DNA from: Methylocaldum sp002005105
GTDB taxonomy: Bacteria > Pseudomonadota > Gammaproteobacteria > Methylococcales > Methylococcaceae
NCBI RefSeq assembly: GCF_051027545.1
Contig: NZ_CP194902.1
Span: 4,340,001-4,404,000 of the forward strand
Direction of reading: 5' to 3'
Length of the DNA stretch: 64,000 nt
The notes under the pieces were generated by a model, which saw only the letters and a list, made by a program, of their open reading frames with translations, was not told where the DNA came from and did no database searches. Made by a program: the position numbers and the translations under genes. This document shows, piece by piece, positions 41,646 through 51,023 of this stretch (within the stretch, counting starts at the first letter, position 1; each line of letters starts with the position of its first letter).

Positions 41646-44300
41646 ATGCGCGAACACACACCAAACACCGTCTACCTCAAAGACTACACGCCGCCGGACT
41701 ATCTCATCGAAACCGTCGATCTTTTTTTCGAATTGGACGAGGAAAATACTCGCGTCACCGCCAAGCTTCGGGTGCGGCGGAATCCGGAATCGCCGCGCGA
41801 GCACCGGGAACTCGAACTGAACGGCGAACAGCTCTTGCTCGAATCGATCCGGCTGAACGGCCGCAATTTAAGCGCCCCCGAGTATCGTCTGACCGAAGAG
41901 ACCCTGGTTCTCCCCAGCGTTCCGGACCGTCCGTTCGATCTCGAAATCGTCACCCGCATCAACCCCAAAGCGAACACCGCCTTGGAAGGGCTTTATCTCT
42001 CCAAGGACATGCTCTGCACTCAGTGCGAAGCCCAAGGGTTCAGGAAGATCACGTATTTCCCCGACCGCCCGGACGTGATGGCCAAATACACGACGACCCT
42101 GGTCGCGGACAAATCGCGTTATCCGGTGCTGCTGTCCAACGGCAACCGCATCGCGACCGGCGAGCTGAAGAACGGCCGCCATTGGGTGAAATGGGAGGAC
42201 CCCTTCAAGAAACCATCCTATCTGTTCGCGCTGGTCGCGGGACGGCTGGAATGCCTCGAAGACTGTTACGTGACGGGCTCCGGCAAGGAAGTCACCTTGC
42301 AGATCTTCGTCGAAAAGCACGACCTCGACAAATGCGATCACGCCATGCAATCCCTCAAGAACGCCATGCGCTGGGACGAGGAGAACTACGGGCGGGAATA
42401 CGACCTGGACCTGTACATGATCGTGGCGGTAGGTCATTTCAACATGGGCGCCATGGAAAACAAGGGGCTCAACATCTTCAACACCAAGTACGTTCTGGCC
42501 CGGCCGGACACCGCTACGGACGCCGACTACGAGCATATCGAGGGCGTCATCGGCCATGAGTACTTCCATAACTGGACCGGCAACCGCATCACCTGCCGGG
42601 ATTGGTTCCAGCTCAGCCTCAAGGAAGGCTTGACCGTGTTCCGCGACCAGGAGTTCAGCGCCGACCGGACTTCCCGAGCCGTCAAACGCATCGACGAGGT
42701 CAACATGCTGCGCACCCGGCAATTCGCGGAGGACGCGGGCCCCCTCGCCCATCCCGTGCGACCCGAGTCGTATATCGAAATCAATAATTTCTATACCTTG
42801 ACCGTCTACGAAAAAGGCGCCGAAGTGGTCCGCATGATCCAAACGCTGCTCGGCAAGGACGGCTTCCGCAACGGCACGGATCTCTATTTCCAGCGCCATG
42901 ACGGACAAGCGGTGACCTGCGACGACTTCGTCAGGTGCATGGAGGACGGCAACGGCGTCGATCTCACGCAGTTCCGCCGCTGGTACAGCCAGGCCGGAAC
43001 GCCCGAAGTGCGTATCGCCGCCGATTACGATGCGGAAACCCAAGCTCTCAATCTTACCGTGAGGCAAAGCTGCCCGCCCACGCCGGGCCAACCGGTAAAG
43101 ACCCCGTTCCACATTCCTTTGGCAATAGGCCTGCTGGCGCCGGACGGCACGGAGCTGCCCTTGCAGCTCGAGGGCGAATCCGAGCCGCATCGGCAGAAAA
43201 CCCGGGTGCTGGACGTAAAGGAATCCGAACAGCGCTTCCGCTTCGTCGGTCTGCCGGAAAAACCCGTGGTCTCCGCCCTGCGAGGATTTTCCGCACCGGT
43301 CCGGCTGCATCTGAAACGCGGCTACCAGGAACTCGCTTTCCTTTTCTCCCGCGATCCCGATCCTTTCAACCGCTGGGACGCCGGACAACAGTTGGCCACC
43401 CAGGTGATCCTCGATCTCGTCGGCCAATTCTCCAAGGGAGAGACGCCGGAAACCGTCGATAGCCATCTCACCGAGGCCTATCGGCAGGTGATTTCCGATC
43501 ACTGGCCCGACTTGTCCTATCTGGCGTTGCTATTGACCCTGCCGTCCGAGGAATACATCAGCGCATCGATGAAGGTGATCGATCCCGATGCCGTTCACCA
43601 AGCCCGGCAAACCGTAAAACGGGCGCTGGCTCGCACCTTGGAACAGGAATTCCGCCGCCTGTATCAGACACATCATCTCGACGAGGCCGGCCGCTTCGAC
43701 GCCGAGGCCGTCGGCCGGCGCCGGCTGAAGAACGTCTGTCTCGCTTACCTCGGCGAGCTGGAGACCGAAGAAGCTTATCGCCTCAGCGTCCGGCAGTTCC
43801 GCGATGCGCGCACGATGACCGATCAAATCTCGGCGTTATCGACGATCGTGAACAGCCGCAATCCGGAAAAAACCGATTGTCTGGCCGAGTTCTACGAGCA
43901 TTGGCGGGAAGAAGACCTGGTGATCGACAAGTGGTTTACCCTGCAGGCCACCTGCCGTCTACCCGGAACATTGGATCGGGTCAAAGAATTGCTTTCGCAT
44001 CCCGCTTTCGACTTGAAAACCCCAAACCGGGTTCGTTCGCTGATTGGCGCGTTTTCCCAGGCCAACCCGGTCAATTTCCACGTCCGCGACGGCGCGGGCT
44101 ACGCGTTTCTCGCCGACCATGTCATCGCCTTGAATGCCTTGAATCCGCAAGTGGCCGCCCGAATGCTGACGGCCTTGACGCCATGGCGGCGCTACGACAC
44201 GGAGCGGCAGCAATCGATGCGCCAGCAACTTCAGCGGATCGCCGGAATCGAGAATGTTTCGAAGGATGTCTACGAGGTAGCGATGAAGAGTCTGTCCTGA
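41646..44300 (+). CDS. pepN: Aminopeptidase N, M1 zinc metallopeptidase
   Basis: 884 residues, the full length of bacterial PepN. The exopeptidase motif G268-AMEN and the zinc motif H304-EYFH-308 with the downstream Glu in SLKEGLTVF are intact. It removes N-terminal residues from peptides in the cytosol during protein turnover. Domains in order: N-terminal beta domain, thermolysin-like catalytic domain, small beta domain and C-terminal helical domain. It is transcribed divergently from the ABC exporter, with about 130 bases between. There are no anomalies. Confidence 0.97.
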   Translation: MREHTPNTVYLKDYTPPDYLIETVDLFFELDEENTRVTAKLRVRRNPESPREHRELELNGEQLLLESIRLNGRNLSAPEYRLTEETLVLPSVPDRPFDLEIVTRINPKANTALEGLYLSKDMLCTQCEAQGFRKITYFPDRPDVMAKYTTTLVADKSRYPVLLSNGNRIATGELKNGRHWVKWEDPFKKPSYLFALVAGRLECLEDCYVTGSGKEVTLQIFVEKHDLDKCDHAMQSLKNAMRWDEENYGREYDLDLYMIVAVGHFNMGAMENKGLNIFNTKYVLARPDTATDADYEHIEGVIGHEYFHNWTGNRITCRDWFQLSLKEGLTVFRDQEFSADRTSRAVKRIDEVNMLRTRQFAEDAGPLAHPVRPESYIEINNFYTLTVYEKGAEVVRMIQTLLGKDGFRNGTDLYFQRHDGQAVTCDDFVRCMEDGNGVDLTQFRRWYSQAGTPEVRIAADYDAETQALNLTVRQSCPPTPGQPVKTPFHIPLAIGLLAPDGTELPLQLEGESEPHRQKTRVLDVKESEQRFRFVGLPEKPVVSALRGFSAPVRLHLKRGYQELAFLFSRDPDPFNRWDAGQQLATQVILDLVGQFSKGETPETVDSHLTEAYRQVISDHWPDLSYLALLLTLPSEEYISASMKVIDPDAVHQARQTVKRALARTLEQEFRRLYQTHHLDEAGRFDAEAVGRRRLKNVCLAYLGELETEEAYRLSVRQFRDARTMTDQISALSTIVNSRNPEKTDCLAEFYEHWREEDLVIDKWFTLQATCRLPGTLDRVKELLSHPAFDLKTPNRVRSLIGAFSQANPVNFHVRDGAGYAFLADHVIALNALNPQVAARMLTALTPWRRYDTERQQSMRQQLQRIAGIENVSKDVYEVAMKSLS

Positions 44301-44429
44301 GCAGTCCGACGGATAATCCGGAGGAAAAAGCACTAAAAAAGCGTTGCGCTTGAAATGAGCATCGAGGTCTCGTATACCGGTCGCGGTTGCAAGGCCCCTT
44401 GCAGCTCGTTTTTCGACTGCTCAAAAACT

Positions 44430-44471
44430 AGCAACGTAGAATGGGCACGGTTAACCGCTCATCCTACGTTG
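44430..44471. repeat. Hairpin downstream of pepN
   Basis: Arms GCAACGTAG (about 44430-44438) and CTACGTTGC (about 44463-44471) flank ATGGGC...GCTCAT-like inner arms. No T-tract. It lies between the convergent pepN and the small membrane gene, and may end one or both transcripts. It recalls family 2 repeats in its GTAGgaTGGG core. Confidence 0.45.
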
Positions 44472-44534
44472 CATTTGGCTGCCTAATACGCTTGGTGATA
44501 GGGTCGGGACCGGTAAAGCAGCTCGTGCCGGCCT

Positions 44535-44690
44535 TTATCGGTAAGAGGAGTTGGTGGAATCCTCGGCTATGGCCTTGGCGGCCGTGGCGTATTTGTCGTG
44601 CTCGCTTCCTTTGACCATCATCAAAGTGATCGCGACTGCAATGATGACACCGCCAATGTAGAACCAGAAGTAGTCTTTCTCTTTTTCCAT
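44535..44690 (-). CDS. Small single-span membrane protein, unknown (51 aa)
   Basis: 51 residues: MEKEKDYFWF followed by a membrane helix (about 9-26, rich in Ile/Val/Ala), then a charged tail with KGSEHDKYATAAKAIAED. The start is supported by GAGGAAGC. The topology (short charged start, helix, soluble tail) is that of small regulatory or complex-stabilising proteins. I do not recognise a family. It lies between pepN and the POT transporter, on the other strand. Coding is supported by a proper SD and amino-acid pattern only. Confidence 0.55.
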   Translation of the reverse strand: MEKEKDYFWFYIGGVIIAVAITLMMVKGSEHDKYATAAKAIAEDSTNSSYR

Positions 44691-44907
44691 TACGGCTTCC
44701 TCAGAATAGTTTTTTGCGAATGATTGTTTTTATTACTGCGCCGGAATTGGCGCGCGGGTATACAGTAACCAATGGAAATTCTGCGTTTCTTGATTTAAAT
44801 CAAAAAAGGCCGAGATTGGCGGAGGCCCGTCACAGTACACGTCCGCACGGCGTCGCTTTTTCCGGTACGCCGGCATTCCTAGGCGATCTGCAAACCGTGA
44901 TGCAACC

Positions 44908-46239
44908 ATGACGCCGTACCGCACCAAGCCTCTTCCGATCGAAGGACTACCGCCCGGCATCCCTTACATCATCGGCAACGAGGCGGCGGAGCGATTCAGT
45001 TATTACGGCATGCGTGCGGTGCTGGTGGTGTTCATGAGCCAATACCTGATGAGCCCTGCGGGTTATCCCGATCCTATGAGCGAAGAGGAAGCCAAGGGCT
45101 ATTTTCACTTATTCGTCTCGGCCACTTATTTCACCCCGATCCTGGGGGCGCTGCTCGCCGACGGGTGGCTCGGAAAATACCGCACGATCATCGTGCTGTC
45201 GCTGGTTTATTGCTTGGGGCACTTGGCCCTCGCACTGGACGACACCCGCACCGGGCTCCTGATCGGACAAAGCTTGATCGCATTGGGCGCGGGCGGCATC
45301 AAGCCTTGCGTTTCCGCCCACGTCGGCGATCAATTCGCGAAAACCAACCGGCATTTGCTCAGCCGGGTTTATAGCTGGTTTTATTTCGCCCTCAATTTCG
45401 GCGCATTCACATCGATGCTGGTGACGCCTTGGTTGCTGGAGCACTACGGTGCCTCGACAGCGTTCGCGCTGCCGGGAGTCCTGATGCTCATCGCTACGGT
45501 CATTTTTTGGTCGGGCCGTTACCGCTTCGCCCACATTCCTGCCGGCGGAGTCGCTTTCTTGCAGGGAATATTGAGTCATGAGAGTTGGCGGATCCTTGCC
45601 CGGCTCGGCGTCATCTATGCGTTCGTAGCGATGTTTTGGGCACTGTTCGATCAGACCGGTTCGTCTTGGGTGCTACAGGCCCAGAAGATGGATCAGACAT
45701 TTCTGGGCTACCGGATTCTGCCCTCGCAGATCCAGGCAGCCAATCCGTTGCTCATCATGATTCTGACGCCGCTTTTCTACTACGGCATTTATCCGAGCCT
45801 GGAACGTCGCATGCCTGTCACGGCGCTGAGGAAAATCGGCGCGGGCATGTTGCTGGCGGCTTTTTCATTCGCATTCGCGGCTTGGATTCAGCGTGCGTTG
45901 GATGCCGGCGTTTCCCTGTCCATCGGTTGGCAGCTGCTCAATTATGTCGTTCTGACCGCATCGGAAGTCATGGTGTCGATCACCTGTCTGGAGTTCTCCT
46001 ACACTCAGGCTCCGCCAACCATGAAATCCTTCGTGATGTCCTTTTTCATGGTCTCCGTCGCCGCCGGAAATCTTTTCACCAGCGCAGTCAACTTTTTCAT
46101 TCAGAACCCCGATGGTACTTCGAAACTGGCCGGAGCCGATTATTTCTGGTTTTTTTCGCTGCTGATGCTCGCCACTGCGATCATGTTCGCCGCCGCGAGC
46201 CGCCACTATCCCGAAGCAGCTAGAATGGCGGATGTTTGA
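44908..46239 (+). CDS. POT-family proton-coupled peptide transporter
   Basis: 443 residues, about 12-14 hydrophobic helices. The proton-coupling motif ExxERFxYY is present as EAAERFSYY (about 25-33). The family block GAGGIKPCVSAHVGDQF (about 127-143) and the later FALNFGAF segment support POT/PTR2. It imports di- and tripeptides. Being next to pepN fits peptide use, though they are separate transcripts. The C-terminal FSYTQAPPTMKSFVMSF is the usual second signature of the family. Confidence 0.9.
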   Translation: MTPYRTKPLPIEGLPPGIPYIIGNEAAERFSYYGMRAVLVVFMSQYLMSPAGYPDPMSEEEAKGYFHLFVSATYFTPILGALLADGWLGKYRTIIVLSLVYCLGHLALALDDTRTGLLIGQSLIALGAGGIKPCVSAHVGDQFAKTNRHLLSRVYSWFYFALNFGAFTSMLVTPWLLEHYGASTAFALPGVLMLIATVIFWSGRYRFAHIPAGGVAFLQGILSHESWRILARLGVIYAFVAMFWALFDQTGSSWVLQAQKMDQTFLGYRILPSQIQAANPLLIMILTPLFYYGIYPSLERRMPVTALRKIGAGMLLAAFSFAFAAWIQRALDAGVSLSIGWQLLNYVVLTASEVMVSITCLEFSYTQAPPTMKSFVMSFFMVSVAAGNLFTSAVNFFIQNPDGTSKLAGADYFWFFSLLMLATAIMFAAASRHYPEAARMADV

Positions 46240-46366
46240 CGTTCCGAATTTTCGGCCGGAGGCCAGAAGCTTTGCGCTAGGTTCATGTCGCTCAAAACTT
46301 ACTTAACCAAGCTATTTAGTCTATTTTTCGCTATAAACCCACGCCCATACGGATGAAGTGCCCAAA

Positions 46367-47320
46367 ATGACAGCCGAGACCATCTCTCCTCAACCCGTTG
46401 CGGTAGCGCGACAAGCATTACGACGCCTGACGGAATCGGGTTTGCCGCCTACCCCGGATCATTATGCGGAGCATTATTATCTGATCGCCGGGGAATTGAG
46501 CGGACAAAAGCCGGAGCCATCGCCGGGTGAATCGACACCCGAGGCCGAAGTAACCGCCGCCGTCGACACGATCTTGCAGATTCTTACCGACACGACATTC
46601 GGTCTCGCCGCTGAGTTGGGGACGTTCGATGGCCACTTTCAGAAGCTTTTCAACGAGAAGAGCGCCGATACGCAAGACTTTTCGGTGGAGCAGGCGCTTA
46701 GCCAAATCATGAAGACGCTCTCCCAGCTCAGGCAAAGAGTCGCCGACTCCCAGGCCGAGTTACGGGAAACCCAGCAATTGCTCCAACGCGTCCAGGATGA
46801 AATAAAGGAAAGCCGAAGCTTGAGCCGAATCGATCCGCTGACGGGCATTTTGAACCGGCGCGGTCTCGACATCGTCCTGACTCGCGAATTCACGCGAAGC
46901 CGGCGTCAGAAAGATCAGATATCGATCGGCCTGATCGATATCGACTGGCTCAGCCAGATCAATGACGCCCATGGTCGTGACGCCGGCGATCAGGCGCTGA
47001 CCCATTTGGTCACGGCAGCCCGCGGGCTGTTGCGAACGCAGGATATTTTCGCTCGCTTCGGCGATGAGGAATTCGTCGCCGTTTTCCCGGGCGGCAACGC
47101 CTCGGGAGCCACATTCGCTCTTGACCGTCTCCGTACCTTGCTGGACCGGATTCCATTGCGATACAACGGCAAAGCCATCCCGGTGAAAATCAGCGCAGGC
47201 GTTGCAGAAATGCATCCCAGCGACACCCTATCCGATCTGATGCAACGAGCCGAACGCTGCCTCCTCAAAGCGAAAGACAGCGGACGCAATTTGGTCATCA
47301 ACGAGACCGACTTAGGCTGA
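46367..47320 (+). CDS. Cytosolic GGDEF protein with degenerate active site
   Basis: 317 residues. The N-terminal 145 residues are helical, with a coiled coil (about 107-150). The C-terminal GGDEF domain reads RFGDEEF (second Gly is Asp) and DWLSQIND in place of D-hF-K-x-ND, so the phosphate-binding lysine is missing. The inhibitory RxxD site RTQD is intact five residues before the signature. It is more likely a c-di-GMP binding effector than a cyclase. A GTG three codons upstream (46358) could also be used. No membrane segment. Confidence 0.85.
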   Translation: MTAETISPQPVAVARQALRRLTESGLPPTPDHYAEHYYLIAGELSGQKPEPSPGESTPEAEVTAAVDTILQILTDTTFGLAAELGTFDGHFQKLFNEKSADTQDFSVEQALSQIMKTLSQLRQRVADSQAELRETQQLLQRVQDEIKESRSLSRIDPLTGILNRRGLDIVLTREFTRSRRQKDQISIGLIDIDWLSQINDAHGRDAGDQALTHLVTAARGLLRTQDIFARFGDEEFVAVFPGGNASGATFALDRLRTLLDRIPLRYNGKAIPVKISAGVAEMHPSDTLSDLMQRAERCLLKAKDSGRNLVINETDLG

Positions 47321-47438
47321 GACTTGAACCCGGAAACGGCGCCGCGAGCCCCGGTCGGAACACCGGCTCAACCGGTACAGTCGAGCACGATAACGCGTTC
47401 TGGAGCTTCGAGGCTATTTCGCCGGACTGCAAGACTCA

Positions 47439-48008
47439 ATGGCATCTCCTCGTTTTTCTCATGCGATCGGGTTCGATGATGCGCCTTTCGACCGGCATCA
47501 TCGGGGCGATGTCATGATCGTAGGCGCCTTCTACGCGGGCTCTCGTCTTGACGGCGTCCTCTCGGGAAAAGTGCGCCGGGACGGTGCGAACGCGACTCGG
47601 ATATTGGCTCAACTGATTACGGGTTCTCGCTTTTATCCCCATCTTCAGGCCGTTTTGCTTCAGGGAATCGCTTTCGCCGGATTCAATGTCGTCGACATAC
47701 ACCGGTTGCAGAAAACACTGGAACGGCCGGTGCTCGTCGTAGCCCGCCATCTCCCGAATCTCGATAAAATCCGCGATGCCTTGCTCGATCATGTTCGGGG
47801 CGGACAACGAAAATGGCGGCTTATCGAACGGGCCGGACCGATGGAGCCCATCGCCGGAGTTTACGTTCAGCGTGCCAGCTTGTCGGTAAGGGAAACCGAA
47901 GCTCTAATCCGGCTGCATGCGGTTTATGGCCGGCTGCCGGAGCCTTTGCGCACCGCTCACATCATCGCCGGCGGCATCTCCCGGGGCGAGAGTACCCATC
48001 GCGCCTGA
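47439..48008 (+). CDS. DUF99 (UPF0215) family protein
   Basis: 189 residues. The family start GFDDAPFDRHHRGDVMIVGAFY (about 11-32, quoted here as separate motifs GFDDAPF and DVMIVGAF) and the LLQGIAFAGFNVVDI core match DUF99, a family related to endonuclease V-like folds and best known in Archaea. The conserved FDD and the AGFN motifs are intact. Role unknown; a nucleic-acid function is suspected from fold relationships. It starts 118 bases after the GGDEF gene; no strong SD precedes it. Confidence 0.8.
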   Translation: MASPRFSHAIGFDDAPFDRHHRGDVMIVGAFYAGSRLDGVLSGKVRRDGANATRILAQLITGSRFYPHLQAVLLQGIAFAGFNVVDIHRLQKTLERPVLVVARHLPNLDKIRDALLDHVRGGQRKWRLIERAGPMEPIAGVYVQRASLSVRETEALIRLHAVYGRLPEPLRTAHIIAGGISRGESTHRA

Positions 48009-48099
48009 ACATCCGAGGCCCCCTGCCCTCGTGACTATTTCTTGATCTGCCCGGAGAATTTATCCGAATGCTGAATCTCAACAGGGGACCGGAGGCCAA

Positions 48100-48408
48100 A
48101 TGAATACCTTTTTTGTTCGGGCGCTGCTAGTTTCGATGGCAATGACGGCCTTAACCGGTTGTACTTCGCTGAGCCTGGGCGGAACCGACCGGCCCATGGC
48201 GTTTCACGATACCCGCCTGCAATATGCCCTTCTGACGGACGATCGGGAAAAGCTCAGAAGGGATTTCGACATGTTTACCGAACCGACCTTCACCGAGCGC
48301 GCGGTGGCGGGCTTGGTGCTGCCTTTCGGCGCCGCCATAGAGACCCTGTTCTGGCCGGTTTCCTACGGCATTACAACCTATCTCGACGAGTACGATCCAC
48401 GCCGATGA
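48100..48408 (+). CDS. Hypothetical lipoprotein
   Basis: 102 residues. The signal peptide ends in the lipobox LTGC (Cys21). The mature part contains RLQYALLTDDREKLRRDFDMF and ERAVAGLVLPFGAAIETLFWPVSYG, the latter an amphipathic or weakly hydrophobic stretch that might associate with the membrane. No family recognised. Start is supported by GGGGACCGGAGG-like purines upstream. It is 32 bases before the alcohol dehydrogenase gene and may share its transcript. Confidence 0.7.
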   Translation: MNTFFVRALLVSMAMTALTGCTSLSLGGTDRPMAFHDTRLQYALLTDDREKLRRDFDMFTEPTFTERAVAGLVLPFGAAIETLFWPVSYGITTYLDEYDPRR

Positions 48409-48440
48409 CACCGGCAGGACTTTCCCACAGGAGGGATGTC

Positions 48441-49469
48441 ATGAAAGCGATGGTCCTCGAACGAATTTCCAAGCTGGCCGAGAATCCGGCGCCGCTGGCC
48501 CTGGCGGATTGGCCAAAACCGGTTCCGCATTCCGACGAGTTGCTGATCAAAGTCTCCGCCTGCGGCGTCTGCCATACCGAATTGGACGAGATCGAAGGCC
48601 GCACGCCCCCGCCCCGGCTACCGGTGATCCTAGGGCATCAGGTCGTAGGCCGAGTGGACGAACTCGGGTCTTCGGCCACCGGTTTTTCCGTCGGCGATCG
48701 CGTAGGCGTCGCCTGGATTCACTCGGCCTGCGGAATCTGCGCCTATTGCCGGGCAGGAAACGAAAATCTTTGCGAGCAATTCGAAGCCACCGGGCGTGAC
48801 GCCCATGGCGGCTACGCGGAATACATGACGGCACAGGCAGAGTTCGTGTTCGCCATTCCCGACGCGTTCTCCGACGTCGAGGCCGCGCCCTTGCTGTGTG
48901 CCGGCGCGATCGGCTATCGCTCGCTCAAACTGACGGAACTCAAAGATGGCGAGATCCTGGGGCTTACCGGATTCGGCGCGTCGGCCCATCTGGTCCTGAT
49001 GATGGTCCGCCACCGTTATCCGGGAACGCAGGTATTCGTGTTCGCCAGAAATCCGGAGGAACGCGCCTTTGCCCTGGAGTTGGGCGCGGCATGGGCCGGC
49101 GACACCGACGACGAGCCTCCGGCAAAACTGGACGCCATCATCGATACCACGCCGGTTTGGAAGCCCGTGGTCGAATCCCTGAGGCATCTCGCCCCCGGCG
49201 GAAGGCTGGTCATCAATGCGATCCGCAAGGAGGATGCCGATAAGGATTCTCTGCTACGGCTGGAGTATCCGAGCCATCTGTGGATGGAAAAGGAAATCAA
49301 GAGCGTGGCGAACGTCGCCCGAAGCGACGTCGGCGATTTTCTGGCCTTGGCCGCCGAGATTCCCATTCGCCCCGAAGTCGAAGAATACGCGCTGGAAGAT
49401 GCCAATCGCGCGCTGCTCGACCTCAAAATGCGCCGGATTCGTGGAGCGAAAGTGCTGCGGGTGGCGTGA
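48441..49469 (+). CDS. Zinc-dependent alcohol dehydrogenase, medium-chain family
   Basis: 342 residues. Catalytic zinc ligands: C41 in CGVCHTE, H66 in LGHQVVG (the family Glu after His is Gln here). Structural zinc cysteines CGICAYCRAGNENLC are complete. The Rossmann motif is GLTGFGASAH (about 173-182), with a third glycine replaced by alanine. It interconverts alcohols and aldehydes with NAD(P). The ATG at 48441 follows CAGGAGGG; the frame is open far upstream without homology. The specific substrate is not evident. Confidence 0.88.
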   Translation: MKAMVLERISKLAENPAPLALADWPKPVPHSDELLIKVSACGVCHTELDEIEGRTPPPRLPVILGHQVVGRVDELGSSATGFSVGDRVGVAWIHSACGICAYCRAGNENLCEQFEATGRDAHGGYAEYMTAQAEFVFAIPDAFSDVEAAPLLCAGAIGYRSLKLTELKDGEILGLTGFGASAHLVLMMVRHRYPGTQVFVFARNPEERAFALELGAAWAGDTDDEPPAKLDAIIDTTPVWKPVVESLRHLAPGGRLVINAIRKEDADKDSLLRLEYPSHLWMEKEIKSVANVARSDVGDFLALAAEIPIRPEVEEYALEDANRALLDLKMRRIRGAKVLRVA

Positions 49470-49507
49470 AAAGCGCCATGGACAGTCCGCACGCTAGTCC
49501 GCGGCGA

Positions 49508-50077
49508 TCACATCCCGACAGCCTGCCTGTAGCAATAATCGAACAGCAATTGCCATTCCCGCAGTTGAATCTTTCGGCACAGGTTTTCGCCTCGGCTTTT
49601 TCCCGTTCGGCTGGCCTCGCAAAGATCGACGAACCGATGCGGGTCCCAGCGCTTCTGCTCGAGCAAGAATCGCGTCTCGGGAAGGGGCGAATCTCGCTCC
49701 GCGAGATTTTTTGCAGCCTCGCATAAATCCGGAAAAACCGGATGTTGTCCTACCCGATCGAACCAATACTTGCTGTTCCAGCTATCCGGCTCTCGGCGGT
49801 GCATGATGCCGTGCCAATAGCTGCCGGTGGAGGTAGAGACGGATTGACTGATGCGATGGCTCTCTTCGAGATAGTCGTGATAAAGCCACAAGCCGGCGAG
49901 ACAGCATTTGGCCATGCCGACATCTTTTACCGGGCGAGGAAGAAATGCCTGCTCGACCGACAATGCCTGAAGCAAGGGAAAAGCCTTATCGTTAGGCGTA
50001 CCCGGACCGAGCGAATTCAATCGCTCTTGGTCTAACAAGGGCTGAAAAACCGGGCCGTATTGCGCTGGATCGAACAT
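49508..50077 (-). CDS. Conserved hypothetical protein
   Basis: 189 residues, no membrane segment. It has a distinctive central block rich in His, Trp and Ser: HDYLEESHRISQS, TGSYWHGIMHRREPDSWNSK and YWFDRVGQHPVFPDL (about 80-135), which looks like a conserved catalytic or ligand-binding core. I recognise this pattern as recurring in bacterial hypothetical proteins but know no function. The start at 50077 follows AAGGAG; an upstream ATG at 50128 would add 17 residues. It converges with the alcohol dehydrogenase gene. Confidence 0.75.
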   Translation of the reverse strand: MFDPAQYGPVFQPLLDQERLNSLGPGTPNDKAFPLLQALSVEQAFLPRPVKDVGMAKCCLAGLWLYHDYLEESHRISQSVSTSTGSYWHGIMHRREPDSWNSKYWFDRVGQHPVFPDLCEAAKNLAERDSPLPETRFLLEQKRWDPHRFVDLCEASRTGKSRGENLCRKIQLREWQLLFDYCYRQAVGM

Positions 50078-50226
50078 AGACGGACTCCTTGGCAGTTCAT
50101 TGCAGAATAAATGATCCGTTAGAAGCACCGCAACGTTTCGTCAGCTTGCCGGTTAAGACGAACGGAATGGAGAAGCGCCGGGTGGGAAACACGGCCCAAG
50201 ACCGTGCTTCCTCGGCTTTGGATAAG

Positions 50227-50727
50227 CTATTCGATGACGGGAACCTTATAGGCCAGTGCGCCTATGGGACCGGTTTTACCCTTGAAATTGGCGTGGCACA
50301 TTACACACTTTTCCATCACGACCGGGACTCCTGTGGCCATATAAAGATAGCGCTTGTCGCCTTCCTTGATCACCCGCGTATAGTATTCGTCACCGGACAA
50401 TAGCTTTTCCTTCGCCGTCTCTTCGAAATTTCCCGTCGGACGGTTTTCTTCGGGATTGGTCAGTTGATCCGTCAATCCGATCAGGCGGGCCTCATGAAAC
50501 CCGTTCTTCTTCATTTCCGCGAACAACAGCTTCGACGCCGTTGCTGCCGAAATGGAGGACGGATTTTCCACATAATGCTCGGTAATCAGCACGACCGCGG
50601 TCTTGTACAACGCATCGAGCATTTTGACCTGGTCGATTGTGCGTGCGACAGCCGGATCTTCGTTGGCACCCGCGGTACCCGCCACAGCGGCCAATAGCAA
50701 AGCAGAGAGCGAACACTTGAGTCTCAT
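50227..50727 (-). CDS. Periplasmic c-type haem protein, DUF3365/Tll0287-like
   Basis: 166 residues. Signal peptide about 1-21 (ALLLAAVAGTAGA). The Tll0287-like/DUF3365 domain has a C-terminal haem site C141-VMC-H145 and the stretch RYLYMATGVPVVMEKCVMCH. Such domains act as redox or gas/peroxide sensors or as soluble periplasmic electron carriers; here there is no attached signalling domain. It is divergently transcribed from the RND efflux genes. Confidence 0.85.
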   Translation of the reverse strand: MRLKCSLSALLLAAVAGTAGANEDPAVARTIDQVKMLDALYKTAVVLITEHYVENPSSISAATASKLLFAEMKKNGFHEARLIGLTDQLTNPEENRPTGNFEETAKEKLLSGDEYYTRVIKEGDKRYLYMATGVPVVMEKCVMCHANFKGKTGPIGALAYKVPVIE

Positions 50728-51023
50728 TTGGTTTTTCCTCTTTTTCTTTCTATGGGATGTGTGGAATTTAAGTCGCCGGACATGCGTGCTACACGCATCA
50801 TCCGTCGGACAGCTTCCCGGCCATGACGGGAAAGCATCCGCCTTTCATTTTGGTTTTCGGTCGATACAGTGTCAAATCGTTTTGACAGATCATGTCTGAT
50901 TAGAGACGCACGTCAGGGTTTTCAGGCCGATAGTTTGTGTTTCGCAAATCGGCCGGGTTATAGTCTCGCGGCTCTGAAACTATCTTTTTTTCGCTTTAAT
51001 CTCACGTAGTTACGACTTTTTCA
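50728..51023. promoter_or_regulatory. Divergent promoter region, haem protein / RND efflux
   Basis: 296 bases between divergent genes. An inverted repeat GGCCGAT/ATCGGCC (about 50922-50950) lies about 75 bases before the adaptor gene, and could be an operator or hairpin. A TTGACA at 50882-50887 has no good -10 partner. The SD of the adaptor gene at 51024 is weak. Confidence 0.35.

Noticed and set aside
41868..43502. 544-codon minus-strand frame opposite pepN
   Set aside because: Explained by codon bias on the complementary strand of pepN, which is intact.
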